Of a stretch of 7,784 nt of DNA, positions 1 through 5,648 are shown in pieces. Below the pieces are notes generated by a model that saw nothing but the letters and a program-made list of their open reading frames with translations, had not been told where the DNA came from and did no database searches. This stretch comes from Candidatus Omnitrophota bacterium. GTDB lineage: Bacteria; Omnitrophota; Gorgyraeia; 1-14-0-20-64-10; JACQQZ01. A program made the translations under genes and the position numbers. Positions within the stretch are counted from its first letter, which is position 1. Every line of letters begins with the position of its first letter. The DNA is taken from positions 1 through 7,784 of the forward strand of contig JACQRF010000042.1 in NCBI GenBank assembly GCA_016206635.1, given 5' to 3'.

Positions 1-46
1 ACCCGGTCCCTCTCCCCTCAGGGGAGAGGGTAGGGTGAGGGGATGG
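1..46. repeat. GC-rich palindromic repeat, copy A
   Basis: Positions 8-18 and 20-30 are exact reverse complements of 11 bases around a single central base, so the RNA would form a very stable hairpin (CCCTCTCCCC stem). A G/T-rich tail with GGGTGAGGGG follows at 33-42. The same layout, a pyrimidine/purine palindrome followed by a GTGAGG-type tail, recurs at 2184-2245, so I read the two as members of one dispersed, REP-like family. The left end may be cut by the window edge. The tail runs into the start of the protease gene, and the purine-rich right arm (GGGGAGAGGG) lies four bases before its GTG, where it could serve as ribosome-binding sequence. No T-tract follows, so it is not a standard terminator on this strand. 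Confidence 0.6.
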
Positions 47-1102
47 GTGTGGCGGGAGCGCTGGCATGTCGCCGCGGTGATCGTCGCCCTCGTGACCTTG
101 GTGGGTCAGCATCGCGCCGCGTCCCGCGTGGGCGATGCCTGGGAGGCGGACCGCCGGCAGATCGTCCGGCAGTTGGCGCAGGATGCGGGGCAGTGGTCGG
201 CGGAGCGCATGAAGGGGGTCTGGGCCTCGTCGCCGTCGCTGGCCTGGCGCATGGCGCTGCTCGTCTGGGGGTTCGCGGGGGCGGTCGTGGCCGGATGCGT
301 CGCGCTCGCGGTCGCCTGGCGCCGCCGGGCGCGCGGTCACCCGTGGCTGCGAGGTCCCCACCCGAGGGTCGCGGCCGTGCCGTGGGGCGTGTGGGATCTC
401 ATCGCCGTCTTCGCATGGCTGGTGTGCGGGATGCAGGCGATCGCCCTCGGCCTGGGCCTGGCGTTCCGGGCGTGGCATCTGGCGCCGCCGGATCGGTATC
501 TGGCCGCCATGGTGCAGACGATGATTATGGATGGATTGGCGCTGGTCGTCGTGGCGCTCGTGATCGTGCGCCGGCATCGCGCCTCGGTGAAGATGCTGGG
601 CCTCCAGCCCCGCGCCGCGGGCCGGCAGATGCTGATCGGCCTGCGCGGGTATCTTCTGTGGCTGCCGTTGTTCGTCGCGACGGTGGCCGGCGTGATGGTG
701 GTCAGCCGCTGGTGGTCGGTGACGCCGGAACCGCAGACGGTCGTCGTGATGCTGCTGCAGGAATCGCGGCCTCGCCTCTTGCTGCTGTTGATGGCGATGG
801 TAGCGATCGTCGGCCCGTTGGCCGAGGAAATCGTGTTCCGCGGGGTCGTCTATGCCGCGTTGCGCCGCCGTTGGGGGGTGCGCTGGGGGGTGCTGGGCTC
901 GGCCGCGCTGTTCGCCGGGCTCCATCTGGACCCGATCGCGTTCGCGCCGATCTTCGTGATGGGAGGGTTGCTGGGGTGGCTGTACGAGCAGACGGGGTCG
1001 CTGATTCCCTCGATGACGGTGCACTTCGTGCATAACAGCGTGATGCTGCTCGTGGCCTTGACGGTGCGCGACGCGATGCGGGCGCTGGGCGTTGCCCCAT
1101 GA
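35..1102 (+). CDS. CPBP family intramembrane glutamic endopeptidase (CAAX-protease-like)
   Basis: A 355-residue integral membrane protein of the CPBP (Rce1/Abi) family. Members cleave or process peptides and lipoproteins within the membrane, but the substrate here is unknown. The three family motifs are visible: EExxFRG (E264-E265 to G270), an FxxxH-type motif ending at H297, and HxxxN (H330, N334). Hydrophobic segments lie near residues 11-24, 69-95, 120-144, 160-178, 203-223 and 247-262, with more around the active-site motifs. A charged stretch at about 26-66 would face one side of the membrane. The start is uncertain: GTG at 35 lies inside repeat copy A with a purine run just upstream, while GTG at 47 is a close alternative and gives the same first helix. 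Its TGA (1100-1102) is 13 bases before the preferred mtnA start. The family assignment is firm; the biological role is not. Confidence 0.88.
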   Translation: MRGWVWRERWHVAAVIVALVTLVGQHRAASRVGDAWEADRRQIVRQLAQDAGQWSAERMKGVWASSPSLAWRMALLVWGFAGAVVAGCVALAVAWRRRARGHPWLRGPHPRVAAVPWGVWDLIAVFAWLVCGMQAIALGLGLAFRAWHLAPPDRYLAAMVQTMIMDGLALVVVALVIVRRHRASVKMLGLQPRAAGRQMLIGLRGYLLWLPLFVATVAGVMVVSRWWSVTPEPQTVVVMLLQESRPRLLLLLMAMVAIVGPLAEEIVFRGVVYAALRRRWGVRWGVLGSAALFAGLHLDPIAFAPIFVMGGLLGWLYEQTGSLIPSMTVHFVHNSVMLLVALTVRDAMRALGVAP

Positions 1103-1115
1103 CCGCGAGGCGCTG

Positions 1116-2249
1116 GTGAGCGCGCCCCTGGTTCCAAGGGTGTGGGCGGTGCGGTGGCGGGGCGGCGTCCTCGAGGTGGTTGATCAGCGGCGGCTGCCGG
1201 CGCGGCGGGTGATCCGGCGCTGCCGGCGAGTCGAGGAGGTGGCCGAGGCGATTGAGACGCTGCAGGTCCGCGGGGCGCCGGCCATCGGGATCGCCGCCGC
1301 CTATGGCGTCGTCCTCGGCGTTCGTCCTGAACTCGGTCGAAGGATGCATGGGCACGTGGCGTTTCGGCGGCAGCTGGACGCCGCGATCGCCCGGTTGGGG
1401 CGCACTCGTCCGACGGCGGTCAATCTGCGGTGGGCGCTGGACCGGATGCGTCGTGTCGTCACCGCGCATCCCGGCGGGGGCGTGCGCCGGTGGCGGCAGC
1501 GGCTGCTCGCCGAGGCGCGGGCGATTCATGCCGAGGATCGCCGGCGCTGCGCGGCGATCGGCGCCGCCGGGGCGGCGCTGCTCACATCCGGCGACACGGT
1601 GATGACCCACTGCAACACCGGCGGCTTGGCGACCGGCGGGCTCGGCACGGCGTTCGCCGTGTTCGCCACGGCGCACGCGCAGCGGAAACACATCCACGTG
1701 ATCGCGTGCGAGGCGCGGCCGGTCTGGCAGGGGGCGCGGCTGACGATGTGGGAGTTGCAGCAGTACGGCATCCCCGCGACGCTGATCTGCGACACGGCCG
1801 CGGCCAGCCTGATGGCGCGGCGCCCGATCGCGGCGGTGATCGTCGGGGCGGACCGGATCGCGGCCAACGGCGACACGGCCAACAAGATCGGCACGTACGG
1901 GCTGGCGCTCCTCGCCCGGGCGCACCGGATCCCGTTCTATGTCGCGGCCCCCACGTCGACGATTGATCTCGCGACGCCGTCCGGGGCGGCGATCCCGATT
2001 GAGGAGCGCCCCCCGGCGGAGGTCACGAGGCCGTACGGCTTGCCGATCGCCCCGCGCAGCGCCCACGCCCTCAATCCGGCGTTCGACGTGACGCCGCGCG
2101 CGCTGATCAGCGGCATCATCACCGAGCACGGCGTGCTGAAGCCCCCGTACGCTGAGAAGCTTCGGCGCCTCAAGGCAAACCCTCCTCACCTTGCTCCTCT
2201 CCTCCCTCCGAGGGAGGAGAGGTTGAGTGAGGTGGGTGTTGTGGGATGA
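1116..2249 (+). CDS. mtnA: S-methyl-5-thioribose-1-phosphate isomerase
   Basis: Cytosolic enzyme of methionine salvage that converts 5-methylthioribose 1-phosphate to 5-methylthioribulose 1-phosphate; some family members also act in related 5-deoxypentose disposal. It belongs to the eIF2B-alpha/MtnA superfamily. Visible signatures are VRGAPAIGIAAAYG near residue 50, THCNTGGLATGG holding the catalytic Cys (C166), CEARPVWQGARLT, and VGADRIAANGD holding the catalytic Asp (D246). The 80-residue Cys-Asp spacing equals that of the Bacillus subtilis enzyme (C160/D240). I prefer GTG 1116, with GAGG five bases upstream, over TTG 1092, which would overlap the protease gene. The 377 residues run about 25 past the usual family end (near GVLKPPYAEKLRRL); that tail is encoded by palindromic repeat copy B, which also supplies the stop. 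The TGA overlaps the thiL ATG. No other salvage gene is visible here. Confidence 0.93.
   Translation: MSAPLVPRVWAVRWRGGVLEVVDQRRLPARRVIRRCRRVEEVAEAIETLQVRGAPAIGIAAAYGVVLGVRPELGRRMHGHVAFRRQLDAAIARLGRTRPTAVNLRWALDRMRRVVTAHPGGGVRRWRQRLLAEARAIHAEDRRRCAAIGAAGAALLTSGDTVMTHCNTGGLATGGLGTAFAVFATAHAQRKHIHVIACEARPVWQGARLTMWELQQYGIPATLICDTAAASLMARRPIAAVIVGADRIAANGDTANKIGTYGLALLARAHRIPFYVAAPTSTIDLATPSGAAIPIEERPPAEVTRPYGLPIAPRSAHALNPAFDVTPRALISGIITEHGVLKPPYAEKLRRLKANPPHLAPLLPPREERLSEVGVVG
2184..2245. repeat. GC-rich palindromic repeat, copy B, at the mtnA/thiL joint
   Basis: Positions 2196-2208 and 2210-2222 are exact reverse complements of 13 bases around one central base. A weaker outer pairing joins CCTCAC (2184-2189) with GTGAGG (2227-2232). 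The G/T-rich tail up to 2245 resembles the tail of copy A at 31-50. The element lies inside the mtnA reading frame and codes for its last roughly 20 residues; its tail ends at the overlapping mtnA stop and thiL start. GAGGTGGG (2230-2236, with neighbours) may act as a weak ribosome-binding sequence for thiL. There is no T-tract, so termination by this hairpin alone is unlikely. Confidence 0.65.
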
Positions 2250-3166
2250 CACGGATGAAGATCGAATCGCTCGGTGAGTTCGGATTGATTCAGCGCCTGG
2301 CCAAACGGTTGAAGGTGGGTCCCGGCGTCATCCGCGGCGTCGGCGACGACTGCGCCGTCGTCGAGGGGCCGCCGATGTGGTATCACCTGCTGACCTGCGA
2401 TCTCCTGGTGGACGGCGTCCATTTCCGTGTCGACCGCGCGAAGCCGGAGCAGATCGGCTGGAAGGCGCTGGCCTGCTCGGTCAGCGATATCGCGGCGATG
2501 GGCGGCCTGCCGCAGTTCGCCCTGGTGGCGCTCGGCGTGCCGCGCGGGTGCGCCGTCGAGCGGTTGGAAAAAGTGTATGCCGGGATGCAGCGGATGGCCG
2601 ATACCTGCGGCGTGTCGGTGGTCGGCGGGGATACCGTCCTCGCCCCCCGCCTCACGCTGGATGTCGCGGTGATCGGCCGCGTCGAGCGGACGCGGCTGGT
2701 GCTGCGCAGCAGCGCGCGGGAAGGGGATCACCTGATGGTCACCGGCTCGCTGGGCGGGGCGGTGACCTCGGGCCGGCATCTGACGTTCACGCCGCGCTGG
2801 GCGGAGGCGCGCGCCCTCGGCGACCGGTTCCCCCTGCATGCGATGATGGATCTCTCCGACGGGTTGGCCGGCGACCTGCGGCATCTGACGGCCGCCAGCC
2901 GGGTCGGGGCGGTCGTCCAGGAAGCCGCGATCCCTGTCGCCCGGCATGCCACGGTGAAAGCCGCGTTGACGGAAGGGGAAGATTTTGAGCTGTTATTCAC
3001 GGCGCCGGCGTCCGTTTCACCAGCGCTGTTGGAGTGGGCGGCCGGGGCCCTGCGCTGCGGCGTGACGAAGATTGGCGAGATCGTGCCGGCCAAGCAAGGG
3101 GTCACCCTCCGCCGGCCGGATGGACAAGGGATCCCCCTGGTGCTCAGTGGCTACCGCCACTTTTAA
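2246..3166 (+). CDS. thiL: Thiamine-monophosphate kinase
   Basis: Cytosolic ATP-dependent kinase that phosphorylates thiamine monophosphate to the coenzyme thiamine diphosphate, the last step of thiamine synthesis. It has the AIRS/PurM-like fold. Family motifs in order: GEFGLI (10-15), GVGDD (31-35, Mg-ATP binding), TCDLLVDGVHF (50-60), SVSDIAAMGG (78-87), VVGGDT (about 120), MDLSDGLAGDL with D205, and GEDFELLF (244-251). All expected acidic metal-binding positions appear present. At 306 residues it is slightly shorter than E. coli ThiL, mainly through a compact stretch between the two domains (about 175-195). The ATG at 2246 overlaps the mtnA stop as ATGA, indicating translational coupling; ATG 2255 gives a more family-like N-terminus (MKIESLGEFGLI) and is a real alternative. 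Neither has a strong Shine-Dalgarno. A perfect palindrome with a T-tract begins five bases after the stop. Confidence 0.94.
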   Translation: MTRMKIESLGEFGLIQRLAKRLKVGPGVIRGVGDDCAVVEGPPMWYHLLTCDLLVDGVHFRVDRAKPEQIGWKALACSVSDIAAMGGLPQFALVALGVPRGCAVERLEKVYAGMQRMADTCGVSVVGGDTVLAPRLTLDVAVIGRVERTRLVLRSSAREGDHLMVTGSLGGAVTSGRHLTFTPRWAEARALGDRFPLHAMMDLSDGLAGDLRHLTAASRVGAVVQEAAIPVARHATVKAALTEGEDFELLFTAPASVSPALLEWAAGALRCGVTKIGEIVPAKQGVTLRRPDGQGIPLVLSGYRHF

Positions 3167-3170
3167 AAAG

Positions 3171-3202
3171 AAAAGGGCCGCTTATATAAGCGGCCCTTTT
3201 TT
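3171..3202 (+). terminator. Terminator-like perfect palindrome between thiL and tsaE
   Basis: Positions 3171-3185 and 3186-3200 are exact reverse complements, a 30-base palindrome. As RNA this gives a stem of about 13 pairs with core AGGGCCGCTT and loop ATAT, followed by six T's (3197-3202). A-rich sequence precedes it, so it also fits an intrinsic terminator on the other strand. It begins five bases after the thiL stop and ends at the possible tsaE starts (TTG 3201, GTG 3210). The downstream genes would therefore depend on read-through, or on a ribosome finishing thiL and covering the left arm. Confidence 0.85.
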
Positions 3203-3209
3203 GTCGTGG

Positions 3210-3692
3210 GTGGCTAAGAGTGCGGCGCAAACGAGGGGGTTGGGGCGGCGGCTGGCGGCGGCGCTGGCGCCCGGCGATGTGCTGGCGCTCTGCGGCGACC
3301 TCGGCAGCGGCAAGACGACATTCGTGCAAGGCATCGCGCGCGGCCTGGGGGTGACCGAGTCGGTCACGAGCCCGTCGTTCGTCCTGGTGCGGGAATATGC
3401 CGGGAGGCATGGCCTGCCGGTGTATCACCTGGACCTGTTTCGGCTGAATCGGGTGGGTGATCTCTCGGCGATCGGCTATGACGAGTACGTCGCGGGGCAG
3501 GGGGTGACGCTGATTGAGTGGGCGCAGAAGATGCCGCAGGCCTTGCCGCGCGACTACGCGGAGCTGACCTTCGCCATCTCCGGCCCGACTGCGCGCGCGA
3601 TCACCGTGATTCCCCACGGTCCTCGCGCCGGGCAGCTTGTCCACGACTGGAAAAAAAGGACCGGGTCCGGACCCGGTCCTTTTTCGCGATGA
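3210..3692 (+). CDS. tsaE: tRNA t6A biosynthesis ATPase TsaE
   Basis: ATPase partner of TsaB and TsaD in the complex that transfers threonylcarbamoyl to A37 of ANN-decoding tRNAs. Landmarks: Walker [10 protein letters not shown] (29-37, K35), [12 protein letters not shown] after it, YHLDLFRL (Walker B-like region) and LIEWAQ. About 160 residues matches the family. The start is the weak point: the frame stays open upstream to an ATG at 3072 inside thiL, but homologous sequence begins only near [14 protein letters not shown], so GTG 3210 is preferred and TTG 3201 is possible. Neither has a Shine-Dalgarno, because the terminator-like hairpin occupies that space. The last 14 or so residues (from about [13 protein letters not shown]) are encoded by a second such palindrome. 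The TGA overlaps the tsaB ATG. Function is confident; start is not. Confidence 0.9.
   Translation: MAKSAAQTRGLGRRLAAALAPGDVLALCGDLGSGKTTFVQGIARGLGVTESVTSPSFVLVREYAGRHGLPVYHLDLFRLNRVGDLSAIGYDEYVAGQGVTLIEWAQKMPQALPRDYAELTFAISGPTARAITVIPHGPRAGQLVHDWKKRTGSGPGPFSR
3653..3684 (+). terminator. Terminator-like perfect palindrome inside the 3' end of tsaE
   Basis: Positions 3653-3668 and 3669-3684 are exact reverse complements, a 32-base palindrome with GC core GGACCGGGT, loop CCGG, an A-run on the left and five T's at 3680-3684. This is the form of an intrinsic terminator on either strand. It lies within the tsaE reading frame and ends five bases before the tsaB ATG at 3689. Ribosomes translating tsaE would unfold it, so termination would be expected mainly when tsaE is not being translated. 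Confidence 0.82.
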
Positions 3693-4411
3693 AAATCCTC
3701 GGACTGGAGACGTCCACGCGGGCGTGCTCGGTGGCGGTGAGCGACGGGGCCGTCCTACTCGCCGAGATGACGGTGGCCGGTCGCGATCGGCCGTCCGATC
3801 AATTGATGGCGGCGGTCCAACAGGTGCTGGCCGCCGCCGGCCTTGCCTTAGCCGACCTTGATGGAATCGCCGTCAGCGCCGGGCCCGGGTCCTTCACCGG
3901 GATCCGCGTCGGTGTCACGGCCGCTAAAACCCTCGCGTACACGCTGGGCAAGCCGGTGACGGCCGTGTCCAGTCTCGATGTGCTGGCGGCCAACGTGCCG
4001 GCGCCGCGCTGGCCTGTGGCTGCAGCAAGCGGAAGCTGTTGCACCACTCCCTCGCGGTCGTTGTGGGTGCTCGTGGACGCCCGGAAGGACAAGGTATATG
4101 CTGCCCGGTACGAGAGCTTCTCGGACGGCTGGCCGACCCGCGTCGGAGAGGAACAATTAGTGGCCCTGGAGCAGCTCATGCCGCAGCTGACCGGTGAGTT
4201 CGCGCTGCTGGGTGATGGCCTCGTGCGGTACGGGGCGGCGATCCAGCAGGCGACGGGCGACCGCGGCCACCCCCTGCCACCGGCCCTCTGGGTGCCGCGG
4301 GCCTCGGCGGTCTGCCGGCTGGCCGCCTGGCACCCGACTCCGGCGCCGGATGTCCATGCCCTCGCGCCGCATTACCTCTACTCAAAAGAGAGTGATATCT
4401 CAGGATGGTGA
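3689..4411 (+). CDS. tsaB: tRNA t6A biosynthesis protein TsaB
   Basis: Non-catalytic ASKHA-fold subunit that pairs with TsaD, with TsaE bound between, in t6A synthesis on tRNA. The N-terminus [17 protein letters not shown] and the segment SAGPGSFTGIRVGVTAAKTLA (63-83) are diagnostic, as are VDARKDKVYAARY in the middle and ALAPHYLYSKES near the end. The 240 residues are close to the usual size. The ATG at 3689 overlaps the tsaE TGA (ATGA) and gives exactly the conserved N-terminus; longer in-frame starts such as 3518 lie inside tsaE and are rejected. There is no Shine-Dalgarno, only the T-tract of the preceding hairpin, so reinitiation after tsaE is the likely route. A low-complexity stretch near 107-121 (Ala/Ser/Cys-rich) looks like a lineage-specific linker. 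The gene overlaps alr by 7 bases. No tsaD or tsaC is in the window. Confidence 0.93.
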   Translation: MKILGLETSTRACSVAVSDGAVLLAEMTVAGRDRPSDQLMAAVQQVLAAAGLALADLDGIAVSAGPGSFTGIRVGVTAAKTLAYTLGKPVTAVSSLDVLAANVPAPRWPVAAASGSCCTTPSRSLWVLVDARKDKVYAARYESFSDGWPTRVGEEQLVALEQLMPQLTGEFALLGDGLVRYGAAIQQATGDRGHPLPPALWVPRASAVCRLAAWHPTPAPDVHALAPHYLYSKESDISGW

Positions 4412-5571
4412 CACAGCCGTTGCCGGTGACGTGGGTGGAGGTAGATCTCGAGGCGATCCTGAGGAATGCTCATGCGATCCGCCGGCGCTTGGCGCCGACC
4501 ACGCAGCTCTTGGCCGTCGTCAAGGCCAATGCGTATGGCCACGGGCTGCTCCACGTCGCGGAGACATTGGCCGCCGCGCGCGTGGCCGATGCGTTAGGCG
4601 TGGCCTCATTGACCGAAGGCATCGCGCTGCGCAATCACGGCCTGACGCTCCCGATCCTCGTCATGGGGCCGATCGTGCCGGAAGAAGCCCCGCTCGTCGC
4701 CCGGCATCGCCTCACGCAGGCGGTCTGCACGCGCCCGGTCGCGCTGGCGTTGGCCCGCGCCGCCCAGCGGGGCAAAGACCCGATCCGCGTACATCTCAAA
4801 GTTGACACCGGCATGGGCCGGTACGGCGTGCCGCATCAGGAGGCGCTGGCCTTCGCGCGGTGGCTCCGGCGGTTCCCGAGTCTCTTGATGGAAGGCCTCT
4901 TCACGCACCTCGCCTGCGCCGATGCCGACGCGGCGTTCACCCAGCGACAATTGGCTCTCTTCCGTCGGCTCGTCGCCGACTGCGAGCGGTCGGCCATCTA
5001 TATCCCCCAGAAACACGCGGCCAACAGCATGGGATTGCTCGCGTATCCTGAGGCCCAGTGGGATTTGGTGCGGGCCGGCCTGGCGCTCTACGGCATCTCG
5101 CCCAAGGCTGGTTGGACGCCGCCGGTCGTGCTGACCCCGGCGCTCGCGTGGAAAAGCCGCGTCGCGTTGCTGAAATCGGTGCCGGCGGGCACGCCGATCA
5201 GCTACGGCGCCACGTATCGGACGGCTCGGCCGACGCGCATCGCCACGATTCCCGTCGGCTACGCGCATGGCTACTCGCGTCGCCTGTCCAATCGAGGGCA
5301 GGTAAGCGTCGGCGGCCGCCGCGCCCCCGTCGTCGGCCGCGTGACGATGGATCATCTCATGGTGGATATCGGCGCCCGGCCCGGTGTTCAAGTCGGCAGC
5401 CCCGTGACGCTCCTCGGCCGCGACCGCGCCGCCACCATCACCGCCGACCACCTCGCCGCCTGGTCCGGCACCATCCCGTACGAAACCCTCTGTGGGATCA
5501 CCCCCGCCGTCCCGCGGCGGTACCTGCCGATCCCCTCGCTACGGCGCGCGCCGTTGGCGACAGCACTCTAA
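4405..5571 (+). CDS. alr: Alanine racemase (PLP-dependent)
   Basis: Cytosolic PLP enzyme interconverting L- and D-alanine, which supplies D-Ala for peptidoglycan. It has the fold-type III barrel plus a C-terminal beta domain. The PLP lysine is K40 in VVKANAYGHG, the second catalytic base is Y267 in SYGATY, and VDTGMGRYG, IPVGYAHGYSR and GRVTMDHLMVD are further family motifs. At 388 residues it matches the family, apart from a short Arg/Pro-rich tail after PRRYLPI. ATG 4405 overlaps tsaB by 7 bases; GTG 4408 is an alternative with the same frame. The neighbourhood of alr with tsaE/tsaB is common in bacteria. It is the last gene of the housekeeping block: a 77-base AT-rich gap with a new promoter follows. 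No clear terminator lies directly after its stop. Confidence 0.95.
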   Translation: MVTQPLPVTWVEVDLEAILRNAHAIRRRLAPTTQLLAVVKANAYGHGLLHVAETLAAARVADALGVASLTEGIALRNHGLTLPILVMGPIVPEEAPLVARHRLTQAVCTRPVALALARAAQRGKDPIRVHLKVDTGMGRYGVPHQEALAFARWLRRFPSLLMEGLFTHLACADADAAFTQRQLALFRRLVADCERSAIYIPQKHAANSMGLLAYPEAQWDLVRAGLALYGISPKAGWTPPVVLTPALAWKSRVALLKSVPAGTPISYGATYRTARPTRIATIPVGYAHGYSRRLSNRGQVSVGGRRAPVVGRVTMDHLMVDIGARPGVQVGSPVTLLGRDRAATITADHLAAWSGTIPYETLCGITPAVPRRYLPIPSLRRAPLATAL

Positions 5572-5584
5572 CCGTCAGATCTCC

Positions 5585-5631
5585 ACGAAAATTGATTGAC
5601 TCGTTATTTTCGTTTTGATACACTATCGAAA
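5585..5631. promoter_or_regulatory. Putative operator: three evenly spaced alternating CGAAA arms over the fic promoter
   Basis: ACGAAAAT (5585-5592) and ATTTTCGT (5606-5613) are exact 8-base inverted arms around 13 bases holding the -35. The second arm also pairs as TTTCG (5608-5612) with CGAAA (5627-5631) around the -10. The CGAAA cores are about 20 bases apart, roughly two helical turns. Alternating arms over both promoter boxes suggest binding by dimeric or oligomeric repressor. The winged helix of the Fic protein itself is a candidate ligand; this is inference. Confidence 0.5.
5596..5624 (+). promoter_or_regulatory. Sigma70-type promoter for the fic gene
   Basis: TTGACT (5596-5601) and TACACT (5619-5624) are separated by 17 bases, with TG at 5616-5617 giving an extended -10. 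The segment is markedly AT-rich against GC-rich surroundings. Transcription would begin near 5631, about 18 bases before the fic ATG. Confidence 0.72.
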
Positions 5632-5636
5632 GCAAC

Positions 5637-5643
5637 AGAGGAG
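5637..5643 (+). promoter_or_regulatory. Ribosome-binding site setting the fic start
   Basis: AGAGGAG ends five bases before ATG 5649, ideal spacing. GTG 5643 overlaps the site itself, so ATG 5649 is the start. Confidence 0.8.
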
Positions 5644-5648
5644 TGACG

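Noticed and set aside
702..2252. A 516-codon open frame on the minus strand opposite mtnA
   Set aside because: It is Arg/Pro/Ala-rich without any recognisable domain, runs against a clear mtnA, and is what high-GC DNA produces by chance.
3146..3164. Small hairpin AGTGGC/GCCACT followed by TTTT at the end of thiL
   Set aside because: The stem is only six pairs and lies inside coding sequence next to a much stronger palindrome.
3072..3209. Long upstream extension of TsaE starting at ATG 3072
   Set aside because: It overlaps the 3' end of thiL in another frame, includes the terminator-like palindrome, and shows no TsaE family similarity before about 3210.
3518..3688. Long upstream extension of TsaB starting inside tsaE
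   Set aside because: The conserved TsaB N-terminus [10 protein letters not shown] begins exactly at ATG 3689, which overlaps the tsaE stop.
4606..5451. A 281-codon minus-strand frame opposite alr
   Set aside because: It is low-complexity, has no motif, and lies wholly within a well-supported alr.
5586..5640. CRISPR-like repeat because of the 20-base spacing of CGAAA arms
   Set aside because: There are only three short arms in alternating orientation, no repeat units of 25-40 bases and no cas genes; an operator is the better reading.
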